Below are positions 8,025 to 16,629 of a stretch of 35,508 nucleotides of DNA, piece by piece. Under the pieces are notes generated by a model, which did no database searches, was not told the DNA's origin, and was given only the letters and a program-made list of their open reading frames with translations. Position numbers and translations under genes: made by a program. The first letter of the stretch is position 1, and each line of letters starts with the position of its first letter. The DNA lies in the NCBI GenBank assembly GCA_029959365.1, contig JASCOA010000025.1, positions 1-35,508 on the forward strand. The letters run 5' to 3'. This DNA is from Microbacteriaceae bacterium PS02343. GTDB taxonomy: Bacteria; Actinomycetota; Actinomycetes; Actinomycetales; Microbacteriaceae.

Positions 8025-9038
8025 ATGACCTTCGAGCCCTTCATCGCACGACCCCCGGCCGCGCTCCGCGAGATCGCACCGGCCGCCGTCGTGCGCACAC
8101 TCGACGGGTTCGGGGAGCTGACGCCGTTCCTGGAGGACGAGGCGGTCACCGACCTGTTCGTCAATGGCGGCGGAGCGGTCTGGGTCGATCGCGGCGAGGG
8201 AGCCCGCCCCCATCCCGCACCCGAGCTGGACGAGGTGCGGCTGCGCGAGCTCGCCGTGCGGCTCGTCGCGCTGGGCGGACGGCACCTCGACGAGGCGAGC
8301 CCCTGCGTCGACGTGCGACTGCACGACGGGATCAGGGTGCACGCGGTGCTGCCGCCTGTCTCCATCGGCGGCACCCTGCTCTCCGTGCGCATCCCTCGCG
8401 GCCGCGCCCTCGGTCTCGACGAGCTCGCACGCGACGGCTTCCTCGGCCCTGTGCCGGCATCCGCGCTGCGCGCGCTCGTCGAGCGGCGAGCCAATCTCCT
8501 CGTGACCGGAGCCGGTGGCGTCGGCAAGACCACCTTCTTGGCCGCGCTGCTCGGCGAGGCGGCGCCGCACGAGCGCATCGTGCTCATCGAGGACGTCGCG
8601 GAGCTCCGGCCCCGGCATCCGCACTGCGTCTCGCTCGAGGCGCGGCAGGCGAACCTCGAGGGCGCCGGCGCCCTGGGGCTCGAGCGCCTGCTGCGCGAGG
8701 CGCTGCGCATGCGGCCGGACCGGCTCGTGCTGGGGGAGTGCCGCGGCGCCGAGATCCGCGAGCTCCTCGCCGCGCTGAACACCGGTCACGACGGCGGCGC
8801 CGGCACGCTGCACGCGAACTCGCTCGACGACGTCCCGGCCCGGCTCGAGGCGCTCGGCTCGCTCGCCGGGCTGCCGCCGGAGGCGATCGCACGGCAGGCG
8901 GTCAGCGCGATCGACGTCGTACTGCATCTCGAGCGCACGCACCAGGGGCGACGGCTCAGCGCCGCGGGCGCCCTGGAGATCGACACCGACGGCCGGCTGC
9001 GCACGCGGGAGGTGACGGCGGATGCGCTCGCGGCGTGA
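8025..9038 (+). CDS. TadA-type pilus assembly/secretion ATPase
   Basis: Cytoplasmic hexameric ATPase (337 residues) that powers assembly of Flp/Tad-type pili. Walker A is GAGGVGKTT at about 162-170. The downstream block LVLGECRGAEIRELLAALNTG combines Walker B with the conserved segment of the GspE/CpaF family, followed by GTLHANS. The N-terminal domain carries the usual VTDLFVNG and PCVDVRLHDGIRVHAV motifs. It is the first gene of a compact operon (ATPase, TadB/C, DUF4244, two TadE-like genes), equivalent to Rv3659c-Rv3654c of M. tuberculosis. The septum-site-like protein Rv3660c, normally directly upstream, is absent here. Translation is probably leaderless. Confidence 0.9.
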   Translation: MTFEPFIARPPAALREIAPAAVVRTLDGFGELTPFLEDEAVTDLFVNGGGAVWVDRGEGARPHPAPELDEVRLRELAVRLVALGGRHLDEASPCVDVRLHDGIRVHAVLPPVSIGGTLLSVRIPRGRALGLDELARDGFLGPVPASALRALVERRANLLVTGAGGVGKTTFLAALLGEAAPHERIVLIEDVAELRPRHPHCVSLEARQANLEGAGALGLERLLREALRMRPDRLVLGECRGAEIRELLAALNTGHDGGAGTLHANSLDDVPARLEALGSLAGLPPEAIARQAVSAIDVVLHLERTHQGRRLSAAGALEIDTDGRLRTREVTADALAA

Positions 9039-9945
9039 GCGGGCGACGCCGGACGCCGCGGTGCTGGCGGGGCGGGTGCAGCGGCTCGCCGTGCTCCTGC
9101 GCGCCGGCCTCGCGCCGGCCGCGGCCTGGCGTCACCTCGCCGAGACGGAGCAGGACGCGCCCGAGCTGCTGCGCATCGCCGAGCGGATCGAGGCGGGCGA
9201 GCCCGCCGCAGAGGCGATCGAGGCAGAGGGCGGCGCGGTCGGTCCGTGGCGTTCCGTCGCCGCGGCATGGAGCATCGCCGCGCGCGCCGGCAGCCCGCTC
9301 GCCGCGACCCTCGCGACCCTCGCCGGCACCCTGCGCGTGCTCGCACAGCAGGAGCGGGAGGGCCGCATCGCCCTCGCCGGTCCGAACGCGACGGCGCGAC
9401 TCGTGGCGGTGCTGCCGCTGGTGGCGCTCGGCTTCGGCGCCGCCCTCGGGGTCGACGCCCTGGGTCTGCTGTTCGGCACCGGCTGGGGGCGCGCCTGCCT
9501 GGCGATCGGCATCGGGCTCATGCTCCTCGCGCGGCTGTGGTCGCGCCGGATGGTCGCCCGCGCCGCGCGCGGCCCGGTGTCGCCGGGGCTGCGCCTCGAT
9601 CTGCTCGGCATCGCCCTCGCGGGCGGTGGTGCGCTCGACGCCGCGCGCGGCTGGGTCGAGGAGGCCTGCGAACGCCACGCCGTAGACGATCCCGGGGCGG
9701 CCGAGCGCGCCACCACGGTGCTCGCGCTGGCCGAGCGCGCCGGCGTGCCCGCCACCGCGCTGCTGGCCGCCGAAGCCGAGGAGCTGCGGCGCACAGCCGC
9801 AGCCGAGCGCCAGGAGCGGCTCGCCCGGCTCGGCGTGACGCTGCTCATCCCCCTCGGGGTCTGCATCCTGCCCGCCTTCCTGCTGCTCGGCGTCGTGCCG
9901 CTGGTCGCGGGCGTGGTCGGCGGCACGATCGCGGGCCTCGCCTGA
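9022..9945 (+). CDS. TadB/TadC-type inner-membrane platform protein (type II secretion F family)
   Basis: A 307-residue integral membrane protein that overlaps the ATPase gene by 17 bases. Two soluble helical segments (about 10-110 and 185-270) are separated and followed by hydrophobic stretches: TARLVAVLPLVALGFGAALG with a helix near 150-170 in the middle, and LLIPLGVCILPAFLLLGVVP near the C-terminus. This repeat of T2SSF-like half-domains suggests a single protein doing the work of TadB and TadC, which are separate in many bacteria (inference). It would form the membrane platform for pilin extraction together with the ATPase. Residue boundaries are approximate. Confidence 0.75.
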   Translation: MRSRRERATPDAAVLAGRVQRLAVLLRAGLAPAAAWRHLAETEQDAPELLRIAERIEAGEPAAEAIEAEGGAVGPWRSVAAAWSIAARAGSPLAATLATLAGTLRVLAQQEREGRIALAGPNATARLVAVLPLVALGFGAALGVDALGLLFGTGWGRACLAIGIGLMLLARLWSRRMVARAARGPVSPGLRLDLLGIALAGGGALDAARGWVEEACERHAVDDPGAAERATTVLALAERAGVPATALLAAEAEELRRTAAAERQERLARLGVTLLIPLGVCILPAFLLLGVVPLVAGVVGGTIAGLA

Positions 9946-10030
9946 ACCGCGGCGTCGGCCGGGCGCCGCAGGCCCGATCCGGGCTCCTCCTCCGGTCACC
10001 GAGATGCACGCCATAAGAAAGAGGTACGAC

Positions 10031-10252
10031 ATGACCGAGAACACCGCCTCCGCCGAGCACGGCGCCCCGATGCGCCGAGCCGCGCTGCTGCACCGCCTGC
10101 GCGACGACCACGGCGCCGCCACCGCCGAGTACGTCATCGCCACGATGGCGGCGGTGGGCTTCGCCGGGCTGCTGGTCGTGATCCTGACCAGCGACGAGAT
10201 CCGCACCGTGCTGACCGACATGGTGAACAGTGCGCTCACCTACGCGAGCTGA
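10031..10252 (+). CDS. DUF4244 pilin-like small membrane protein
   Basis: A 73-residue protein with a basic N-terminal part and one hydrophobic helix at about 35-53, introduced by GAATAEYVI. That motif recalls the processing site and first helix of Flp-type prepilins. DUF4244 proteins occur in actinobacterial Tad operons and are probably the pilus subunit (inference). The ATG at 10031 is preceded by GAAAGAGG with a spacing of about 6, which decides the start over the upstream codon at 10004. No prepilin peptidase is encoded in the window. Confidence 0.8.
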   Translation: MTENTASAEHGAPMRRAALLHRLRDDHGAATAEYVIATMAAVGFAGLLVVILTSDEIRTVLTDMVNSALTYAS

Positions 10253-10622
10253 GCGAGCCGTCCGACTCGCCCGCGTCGCGCTGCGGCGCGGCGCGGGCGA
10301 GCGCGGCAGCGCCACGGCCGAGACGGCGGTCGTGCTGCCGGTCGTCGTGCTCGTGCTGGCCCTGTGCCTCGGCGCGCTGCAGCTCGGCGCTCGGCAGCTG
10401 CGGCTGCAGGACGCCGCAGCCGACGCCGCGCGGGCGGTGGCGCGGGGCGAACCCGCGAGCAGCGCGGCCGGGCGCGCCGCGGGCGCGGTGAGCGGGGCGA
10501 GCCTCGCGGTCGAGCACGACGCCGACCTCGTGTGCGCCGTGCTGCGGGCCCCGGCGTCCACGCGTTGGATCGACCTCGGCGAGCAGAGCGCGCGTTCGTG
10601 CGCGCTGGGCGGCGGACGATGA
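10230..10622 (+). CDS. TadE-like pseudopilin
   Basis: A 130-residue protein that overlaps the end of the DUF4244 gene by 23 bases with a GTG start. GERGSATAETAVVLPVVVLV (about 24-43) is the typical TadE N-terminal region, with a glutamate just before the hydrophobic helix. The rest is a small extracytoplasmic domain with two cysteines (VCAVL and SCALG) that could form a disulfide. TadE-like proteins are minor pseudopilins of Tad systems. The stop overlaps the next gene as ATGA. The precise start is uncertain because several GTG and ATG codons lie near. Confidence 0.8.
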   Translation: MRSPTRAERAVRLARVALRRGAGERGSATAETAVVLPVVVLVLALCLGALQLGARQLRLQDAAADAARAVARGEPASSAAGRAAGAVSGASLAVEHDADLVCAVLRAPASTRWIDLGEQSARSCALGGGR

Positions 10623-11005
10623 GCCACGCGATCGGCCGCGCCGCGCCGGTGCTGCGGGGGCGTCTGCGGCTCGACGAGCGCGGCGCCGGCTCGGCGCTCG
10701 GCCTCGGCGTCGTCGCCGCCACCGTCGCGCTGCTCCTCCTGATCCTTCCGCTCGCTGTCGCGCTGCAGGGCCGCCAGCTCGCGGCGAACGCCGCCGATGC
10801 CGCGGCGCTCGCCGCGGCCGACACGGCGATGGGCGCCGTGCCCGGAGAGCCCTGCGCGAACGCCCTCCGGCTCGCCGAGGCCGGCGGCGCCGAGCTGGTC
10901 GCCTGCCGGATCGACGGCGCGGTGGCGACCGTGCTCGTCGCACGCGAGGTGCTCGGCGGCAGCGCGCGCGCCGCCGCCACCGCCGGGCCGGAGGGCGGCG
11001 GGTGA
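10619..11005 (+). CDS. Rv3654c-family TadE-like protein
   Basis: A 128-residue protein starting at the ATG at 10619, which overlaps the TadE stop (ATGA). LDERGAGSALGLGVVAATVA leads into a hydrophobic helix at about 27-49, followed by QLAANAADAAALAAADTAMG, a pattern seen in TadG/TadE-like and Rv3654c-type proteins. Two cysteines lie in the C-terminal part (PCANA, ACRID). It is the last gene of the pilus operon. Its exact function is unknown; placement suggests a minor pilus or secretion component. Confidence 0.78.
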   Translation: MSHAIGRAAPVLRGRLRLDERGAGSALGLGVVAATVALLLLILPLAVALQGRQLAANAADAAALAAADTAMGAVPGEPCANALRLAEAGGAELVACRIDGAVATVLVAREVLGGSARAAATAGPEGGG

Positions 11006-11041
11006 GATGCGATGCCCCGTGGCCGCGCATCCGCGAGTGTG

Positions 11042-11047
11042 TATGGT
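11042..11047 (+). promoter_or_regulatory. Candidate -10 box of topA
   Basis: TATGGT fits TAnnnT and lies about 110 bases upstream of the topA GTG. A short hairpin GCCGAG-cccc-CTCGGC follows in the leader. No clear -35 box was seen. The interval 11006-11159 has no supportable gene. Confidence 0.35.
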
Positions 11048-11159
11048 GTGCATGGCCGAGCCCCCTCGGCGGCGGAGGCGCCGGAACCGGAGCACCGAGA
11101 GGTCGCCGACGGACCGCGCCGAACCGCGAACGAAGCGCATGTGAGGAAGAGGTACGCCC

Positions 11160-13910
11160 GTGCCCGCAACGAAGAAGCTGGTCATCGTCGAGTCGCCCGC
11201 GAAGGCGAAGACGATCGCCCAGTACCTCGGCGACGGCTACGAGGTGCAGGCGTCCGTCGGCCACATCCGCGACCTGATCGAGCCCAAGAACCTGCCCGCC
11301 GAGCTCAAGAAGGGCTCCCTCGGCAAGTTCTCCGTCGACGTCGACAACGGATTCGAGCCCTACTACGTCGTCTCCGACCAGAAGAAGAAGACGGTCTCCG
11401 AGCTCAAGCGAGCGCTCAAGGGCGCCGACGAGCTCTTCCTCGCGACTGATGAGGACCGCGAGGGCGAGGCCATCGCGTGGCACCTGCTGCAGGAGCTCAA
11501 GCCCAAGGTGCCCGTCAAGCGCATGGTCTTCCACGAGATCACCAAGGACGCGATCCAGCACGCTCTCGGCAACACGCGAGAGCTCGACACCGCGCTCGTC
11601 GACGCGCAGGAGACCCGTCGCATCCTCGATCGCCTCTACGGCTACGAGATCTCGCCGGTGCTCTGGCGCAAGGTCGGCCCCGGCCTCTCCGCCGGTCGCG
11701 TGCAGTCGGCCGCCACCCGCCTCGTCGTCGACCGCGAGCGCGAGCGCCTCGCCTTCGGCGCCGCCGGCTACTGGGACCTCGCGACCCTGCTCGCCCCGGG
11801 CGCCGATGCGGCGACCTTCGCCGCTCGCCTCGCCAAGCTCGGCGGCAAGCGCGTCGCCAGCGGCCGCGACTTCGACGACCGCGGCGAGCTCAAGGGCGAG
11901 GCCGTCGCGCTCGACGAGGCCGCCGCCACGGCGCTCGCCGAGGCGCTGCGCAGCCCCGATGTGCCGGTGACGGTCACGGGCGTCGAGTCCAAGCCGTACA
12001 CCCGCCGTCCGGCCGCGCCCTTCACGACCTCGACGCTGCAGCAGGAGGCCGCCCGCAAGCTCCGCTTCTCGGCCAAGCAGACCATGAGCGTCGCGCAGAG
12101 CCTCTACGAGAACGGCTTCATCACCTACATGCGAACGGACTCGCCGAGCCTGTCGCAGCAGGCCACGAACGCCGCGCGCACCCAGGCCGCCAAGCTCTAC
12201 GGCGCCGAGACCGTCCCCGACAAGCCCCGCGTCTACACCGGCAAGAGCAAGAACGCGCAGGAGGCTCACGAGGCGATCCGGCCCTCCGGCGACGTCTTCC
12301 GCACCCCCTCGCAGCTCGAGGGCACCCTCCGCGGCAACGACTGGAAGCTCTACGACCTCATCTGGAAGCGCACCGTCGCCAGTCAGATGGCCGACGCCAA
12401 GGGCTCGACCGCATCCGTCGCCATCGCCGCCGGGCCGCTGACCCTGCCGGGCGCGGATGCACCGCAGACCGCCGAGTTCGCTGCGAGCGGCACCGTGATC
12501 ACCTTCCGCGGCTTCCTCAGCGCCTACGAGGAGGGCCGCGACGAGGACCGTCATGGCTCGGCCGACGAGAAGGACGCCAAGCTGCCTCCGCTGACCGAGG
12601 GCCAGAAGCTGGTCGTCGCGGAGGTCGAGGCCAAGGGCCACGAGACGAGCCCGCCGCCGCGCTACACCGAGGCGAGCATCGTCAAGACGCTCGAGGAGCT
12701 GGGCATCGGGCGCCCCTCGACCTACGCCTCGATCATCTCGACCATCGTCGACCGCGGCTACGTGACCCCGCGCGGCACCGCGCTGGTGCCGAACTGGATC
12801 GCCTTCAGCGTCGTGCGCCTGCTCGAGGAGTTCTTCAACGACCTCGTCGAGTACAGCTTCACCGCCGAGATGGAGGACGACCTCGACCGCATCGCCGGCG
12901 GCGACGCCGACCGGGTGGACTGGCTCAAGGGCTTCTACTTCGGGCGCGAGGGTCACCAGGGCCTGCGCGGCGTGATCGACAACCTCGGCGAGATCGACGC
13001 GCGCGAGATCAACTCGATCCCGCTCGACGACGAGATCACCCTGCGCATCGGCAAGTACGGCCCCTACCTCGAGGTGGCCCCCGGCGCCGACCCGCACCAG
13101 ACGGGCGACACCGCGCGCCGCATCAACATCCCGCAGGAGCTGGCTCCCGACGAGCTGACCGTCGCCAAGGCGCACGAGCTCGTCGAGGCCCCCGTGCAGA
13201 CCGACCGCGTGATCGGCATCAATCCCGCCAGCGGCAAGCAGGTGCTCGCGAAGGACGGCCGCTTCGGCCCCTACGTGACCGAGGCGGCCCCCGAGCCCGA
13301 GGTGCAGGCGGACGCGGCGACCGGCGAGGTCGTCGAACCCGCCGTCGAGCCCGCGCCCAAGAAGAAGACGACGAAGAAGGCCGCCGCTCCCAAGGAGCGG
13401 ACCGCCTCGCTCTTCAAGTCGATGGATCTCGCCTCGATCGACCTCGAGACGGCCCTCGCGCTGCTCGACCTGCCCCGCGTCGTCGGCACCGATCCCGAGA
13501 GCGGTGCCGAGATCACCGCGCAGAACGGCCGCTACGGCGCCTACCTCAAGAAGGGCACCGACACGCGCTCGCTCGACGGCGAGGACCAGATCTTCGAGAT
13601 CGACCTCGCTGGCGCCCTCGAGAAGTTCGCCGCCCCCAAGTACGGCGGCCGCAGCGCCTCGAGCGCGCTCAAGGAGTTCGAGGCCGACCCCGTGAGCGGC
13701 AAGCCGATCAAGGTCAAGGACGGGCGCTTCGGCCCGTACGTGACCGATGGCACCACGAACGCCACGATCCCCAAGAGCGAGGACGTCGAGTCGGTCGACT
13801 TCGAGCGCGCCGTGCAGCTGCTCGCCGACAAGCGCGCGAAGGGACCGGCCAAGAAGCCCGCCGCGAAGAAGCCCGCCGCGCGCAAGCCGGCGGCCAAGAA
13901 GAAGGCGTGA
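11160..13910 (+). CDS. topA: DNA topoisomerase I
   Basis: Type IA topoisomerase of 916 residues that relaxes negative supercoils. The Toprim domain starts VIVESPAKAKT (catalytic E11) and has the acidic motif DEDREGE at 97-103. The active-site tyrosine is Y323 in GFITYMRTDS. The C-terminal third has no zinc fingers. Instead it carries four G-(K/R)-(Y/F)-G-x-Y repeats near residues 629, 698, 788 and 853, followed by a lysine/alanine-rich tail (AKKPAAKKPAARKPAAKKKA region), as in other actinobacterial enzymes. The GTG start is supported by GAGGAAGAGG just upstream. The stop overlaps the tmk start. It has no cysteine but about six internal methionines. Confidence 0.96.
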   Translation: MPATKKLVIVESPAKAKTIAQYLGDGYEVQASVGHIRDLIEPKNLPAELKKGSLGKFSVDVDNGFEPYYVVSDQKKKTVSELKRALKGADELFLATDEDREGEAIAWHLLQELKPKVPVKRMVFHEITKDAIQHALGNTRELDTALVDAQETRRILDRLYGYEISPVLWRKVGPGLSAGRVQSAATRLVVDRERERLAFGAAGYWDLATLLAPGADAATFAARLAKLGGKRVASGRDFDDRGELKGEAVALDEAAATALAEALRSPDVPVTVTGVESKPYTRRPAAPFTTSTLQQEAARKLRFSAKQTMSVAQSLYENGFITYMRTDSPSLSQQATNAARTQAAKLYGAETVPDKPRVYTGKSKNAQEAHEAIRPSGDVFRTPSQLEGTLRGNDWKLYDLIWKRTVASQMADAKGSTASVAIAAGPLTLPGADAPQTAEFAASGTVITFRGFLSAYEEGRDEDRHGSADEKDAKLPPLTEGQKLVVAEVEAKGHETSPPPRYTEASIVKTLEELGIGRPSTYASIISTIVDRGYVTPRGTALVPNWIAFSVVRLLEEFFNDLVEYSFTAEMEDDLDRIAGGDADRVDWLKGFYFGREGHQGLRGVIDNLGEIDAREINSIPLDDEITLRIGKYGPYLEVAPGADPHQTGDTARRINIPQELAPDELTVAKAHELVEAPVQTDRVIGINPASGKQVLAKDGRFGPYVTEAAPEPEVQADAATGEVVEPAVEPAPKKKTTKKAAAPKERTASLFKSMDLASIDLETALALLDLPRVVGTDPESGAEITAQNGRYGAYLKKGTDTRSLDGEDQIFEIDLAGALEKFAAPKYGGRSASSALKEFEADPVSGKPIKVKDGRFGPYVTDGTTNATIPKSEDVESVDFERAVQLLADKRAKGPAKKPAAKKPAARKPAAKKKA

Positions 13911-14545
13911 CGGCGGTGCACCCCGGCCTCTTCGTCACCCTCGAGGGCGGCGACGGGGCCGGCAAGTCGACCCAGTCGGCGCTGCTGACCGCCTGGCTCG
14001 AGGAGGTCGGCCGCACGGTCGTGCACTCCCGGGAGCCCGGCGGCACCGAGCTGGGGCTCGAGCTGCGGCAGATCATCCTGCACCGCCGCGGCTACATCGC
14101 CCCGCGCGCCGAGGCGCTGCTCTACGCCGCCGACCGCGCGCACAACATCGCCACGAAGGTGCGGCCCGCGATCGAGGCCGGCAGCGTCGTGATCCAGGAC
14201 CGCTACCTCGACTCCTCCGTCGCCTACCAGGGCGCCGGCCGCGTGCTCGACGGCGCCGAGGTGCGCGAGCTCTCGCTCTGGGCGAGCGAAGGACTGCTGC
14301 CCGACCTCACCGTGCTGCTCGACCTCGACGTCGCCGTCGGCCGCGCCCGCCGCGAGTCGGACGAGCGCGCCTGGGACCGTCTCGAGGCCGAGGCGCAGGA
14401 CTTCCACCAGCGGGTGCGCGACGCGTACCTGGCCCTGGCCGAGGCGGAGCCGGAGCGCTTCCTCGTGCTCGACGCGACCCTGTCGCCCGAGCAGCTCGCC
14501 GCGGCGATCCGCGACCGGGTGGAGCGGATGCTCGCCGCGCGCTGA
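13907..14545 (+). CDS. tmk: Thymidylate kinase
   Basis: Phosphorylates dTMP to dTDP with ATP in DNA precursor synthesis. The protein has 212 residues. The P-loop GGDGAGKST starts at about residue 14, followed by SREPGGTELG and the DRYLDSSVAYQG substrate-binding block. The GTG at 13907 overlaps the topA stop (GTGA), which favours it over the in-frame GTG at 13916. topA, tmk and holB in this order is a conserved actinobacterial arrangement. The window therefore holds two steps of the dTMP route, tdk and tmk. Confidence 0.94.
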   Translation: MTAVHPGLFVTLEGGDGAGKSTQSALLTAWLEEVGRTVVHSREPGGTELGLELRQIILHRRGYIAPRAEALLYAADRAHNIATKVRPAIEAGSVVIQDRYLDSSVAYQGAGRVLDGAEVRELSLWASEGLLPDLTVLLDLDVAVGRARRESDERAWDRLEAEAQDFHQRVRDAYLALAEAEPERFLVLDATLSPEQLAAAIRDRVERMLAAR

Positions 14546-14606
14546 GCGCATCCGCTCGAGTGCTCGTCGTCTCCGCCCGCGGTGCGGCGGCGTCAGAGGT
14601 CGCCGG

Positions 14607-14612
14607 TAGCCT
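14607..14612 (+). promoter_or_regulatory. -10 box of a leaderless promoter for holB
   Basis: TAGCCT ends 6 bases before the GTG at 14619. The spacing is identical to that at the Tad operon and predicts a leaderless mRNA with a GTG start. Confidence 0.5.
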
Positions 14613-14618
14613 GGGACC

Positions 14619-15773
14619 GTGGCGTTGTGGGATGAGCTGACCGGGCAGGACCAGGCGGTCGCGACCCTGCGCGCTGCGGCGGATGCGGCCTTGAGCGCCG
14701 ACGGCGGCTCGGCCATGAGCCACGCCTGGCTGATCACGGGGCCTCCCGGCTCCGGCCGATCGAACCTCGCCTTCGCCTTCGCCTCGGCGCTGCTCGGCGC
14801 CGAGCGCGACCCGAACGTGCGGGATCAGGTGCGCGCCCGCAGCCATCCCGATCTCGAGGTGCTGACCACCTCCGGCGTGATCATCCCCATCGAGGCCGCC
14901 CGCAAGGCGGTCAAGCGCTCGTACTACGCGCCGTCCGTGTCGCCCTACCGCGTGATCGTCGTCGAGGACGCCGACCGCATGAGCGAGCACTCGTCGAACA
15001 CCATGCTCAAGGCCATCGAGGAGCCGCCGGAGCGCACGGTCTGGATCCTCTGCGCGCCGAGCGAGGCCGACCTGCTGCCGACCATCCGCAGCCGCGCGCG
15101 CAGCCTGCGGCTCACCGTGCCGAGCGTCGCCGATGTCGCAGCCCTGCTCGTGCGCCGCGACGGCGTCGACCCCGCGCTCGCCGAGCGCGCGGCCCGCGAG
15201 GCGCAGAGCCACGTCGGCATGGCGCACCGGCTCGCCACGGATGCGGAGGCGCGCCGGCGCCGGGCGCACACGCTCGAGCTGGCCCTCGGCATCCGCTCGG
15301 TGAGCGACGCGATGACGACCGCGGCCGCCTACCACGACCTCGCGAACGAGGACGGCAAGGCGATGAACGAGGAGCGCGACGCCCGCGAACGGGCCGCCGC
15401 GCTGCGCTCGCTCGGCGTGGAGCCCGGCGGCACCGTGCCGCCGAAGCTGCGGGGCGCGCTGCGCGAGCTCGAGGACGAGCAGAAGCGCCGCTCGCGGCGC
15501 GGCCTGCGCGACGGCCTCGACCGCATCCTCGTCGACCTGCTCTCGCTCTACCGCGACGTGCTGTTGCGCCAGCTCGGCGCGCCCGTCGAGCTCGTCAACG
15601 AGGCGCTGGCGCAGCGGATCGACGACGTGGCGCAGGACACCGCTCCGGCGGCCACCCTCGCGGTGCTCGACGCGATCGCGGAGGCGCGGACCCGCATCGA
15701 GGCGAACGTCGCGCCGCTGCTCGCGCTCGAATCGATGCTCGTGACGGTCGCGATCGGGGCCCCTGCGCGCTGA
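14619..15773 (+). CDS. holB: DNA polymerase III delta' subunit
   Basis: Clamp-loader subunit of 384 residues. The AAA+ region has a degenerate P-loop GPPGSGRS at 41-48, with arginine where lysine is usual. It continues with VIVVEDADRMSEHSSNTMLK, the segment IEEPPERTVWILCAPS, and the SRARS sensor region. The usual four-cysteine zinc module between the P-loop and HPDLEVL is missing: only about 15 residues (AERDPNVRDQVRARS) separate SALLG from HPD. The C-terminal collar domain is present. Loss of ATPase activity is common in delta' subunits. The GTG at 14619 is preceded by a leaderless-type -10 box. Confidence 0.9.
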   Translation: MALWDELTGQDQAVATLRAAADAALSADGGSAMSHAWLITGPPGSGRSNLAFAFASALLGAERDPNVRDQVRARSHPDLEVLTTSGVIIPIEAARKAVKRSYYAPSVSPYRVIVVEDADRMSEHSSNTMLKAIEEPPERTVWILCAPSEADLLPTIRSRARSLRLTVPSVADVAALLVRRDGVDPALAERAAREAQSHVGMAHRLATDAEARRRRAHTLELALGIRSVSDAMTTAAAYHDLANEDGKAMNEERDARERAAALRSLGVEPGGTVPPKLRGALRELEDEQKRRSRRGLRDGLDRILVDLLSLYRDVLLRQLGAPVELVNEALAQRIDDVAQDTAPAATLAVLDAIAEARTRIEANVAPLLALESMLVTVAIGAPAR

Positions 15774-15778
15774 GCGGG

Positions 15779-15802
15779 ACTGCATCATTGCAGTGCGTGC
15801 AA
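15779..15802 (+). promoter_or_regulatory. Two overlapping inverted repeats, probable TetR operator
   Basis: ACTGCA-tcat-TGCAGT (15779-15794) and TTGCA-gtgcg-TGCAA (15788-15802) are both perfect and share bases. They lie 11-34 bases upstream of the TetR gene's ATG, over the likely promoter; AAGAAT at 15801-15806 sits 6 bases before the ATG. Autorepression by the adjacent TetR protein is the simplest reading. Confidence 0.6.
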
Positions 15803-15812
15803 GAATGGGGGC

Positions 15813-16436
15813 ATGCACCCCGAGCCACTCGGCCTGCGCGAGCGCAAGCGCCGGGCCACCCGTCGAGCCATCCAGCTCGCCGCACTCCAGCTGGTCGACG
15901 AGCGCGGCGCCGACGCCGTGACCGTCGAGGACATCGCCGAGCGAGCCGACATCTCGCCGCGCACGTTCTTCAACTACTTCGGCACGAAGGAGGGGCCGAT
16001 CATCGGCGATCTGCCGAGCCTGCCCGCCGAGGAGGTCGTCGCCGAGGTGCTCGATCCGGCCCGGGGCCCGCTCTGGGACGGTATTCGCGACCTGCTGATC
16101 GCCGCGACCGAGCAGAGCGTCTCCGACATCGAGCTCATGCAGCTGCGCCGCTCGGTGCTCGCGCGCTACCCGCAGTACTTCGCGCAGCGGATGGGGGCGA
16201 TGCACGCCGTCGAGGACACCTTCGCCGGCCAGCTCGAGCAGCGCTTCCGCGCCGACGGGCTCGACGCCGAGGCGGCGCACTCGCGCGCCGCGCTCACGAC
16301 GCTGCTCGCGCTCGGGGCCGTGCGGCACGCCTGGAAGGTCTGGGCGGAGCACGAGGGCGCCGAGCCGCTCGTCGAGCACATCACCGCCAGCTTCGCCGCA
16401 GCCCCCGCGATCGTGGTGCAGCAGCGGGCCTCCTGA
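15813..16436 (+). CDS. TetR-family transcriptional regulator
   Basis: A 207-residue repressor-like protein. The N-terminal helix-turn-helix spans about 12-58 (RATRRAIQLAALQLVDERGA, then VTVEDIAERADISPRTFFNY), followed by the family's FGTKEG. The C-terminal ligand domain is divergent and gives no clue to the ligand. Many relatives sit beside an MFS exporter, but here the gene is followed by tRNA-Thr, so no target gene is adjacent. The operator-like repeats directly upstream suggest autoregulation. Confidence 0.9.
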   Translation: MHPEPLGLRERKRRATRRAIQLAALQLVDERGADAVTVEDIAERADISPRTFFNYFGTKEGPIIGDLPSLPAEEVVAEVLDPARGPLWDGIRDLLIAATEQSVSDIELMQLRRSVLARYPQYFAQRMGAMHAVEDTFAGQLEQRFRADGLDAEAAHSRAALTTLLALGAVRHAWKVWAEHEGAEPLVEHITASFAAAPAIVVQQRAS

Positions 16437-16441
16437 TCCGC

Positions 16442-16447
16442 TACGAT
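16442..16447 (+). promoter_or_regulatory. Candidate -10 box of tRNA-Thr
   Basis: TACGAT lies 33 bases upstream of the mature tRNA 5' end and fits TAnnnT. Confidence 0.35.
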
Positions 16448-16479
16448 GATCACTTGTGTCCCGCGCTCGCGCAGGCCAC

Positions 16480-16555
16480 GCCGCCTTAGCTCAGTCGGCA
16501 GAGCATCTCACTCGTAATGAGAAGGTCGTGGGTTCGATTCCCACAGGCGGCTCCA
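16480..16555 (+). tRNA. tRNA-Thr, anticodon CGT
   Basis: Acceptor stem GCCGCCT pairs with AGGCGGC, the D-arm reads GCTCAGTCGGCAGAGC, and anticodon stem TCTCA/TGAGA carries loop CTCGTAA (anticodon CGT, decoding ACG). The T-arm is GTGGG TTCGATT CCCAC. Discriminator T and an encoded CCA follow at 16552-16555. A short hairpin TCCGG-tta-CCGGA lies just downstream without a T-run. Confidence 0.96.
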
Positions 16556-16616
16556 CCACGAAGTCCTCCGGTTACCGGACATGACGACGATCCCCGCATC
16601 GCTCAGGCGACCTGCC

Positions 16617-16622
16617 TAGCGT
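16617..16622 (+). promoter_or_regulatory. -10 box of a leaderless promoter for the ATP-grasp gene
   Basis: TAGCGT lies 7 bases before the ATG at 16630. It overlaps an in-frame GTG at 16621, which argues against that GTG as the start. Confidence 0.5.
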
Positions 16623-16629
16623 GGCTCGC

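Noticed and set aside
10236-13175. Long minus-strand frame (979 aa) opposite the TadE-like genes and topA
   Set aside because: topA motifs are complete on the plus strand; the minus frame is low-complexity.
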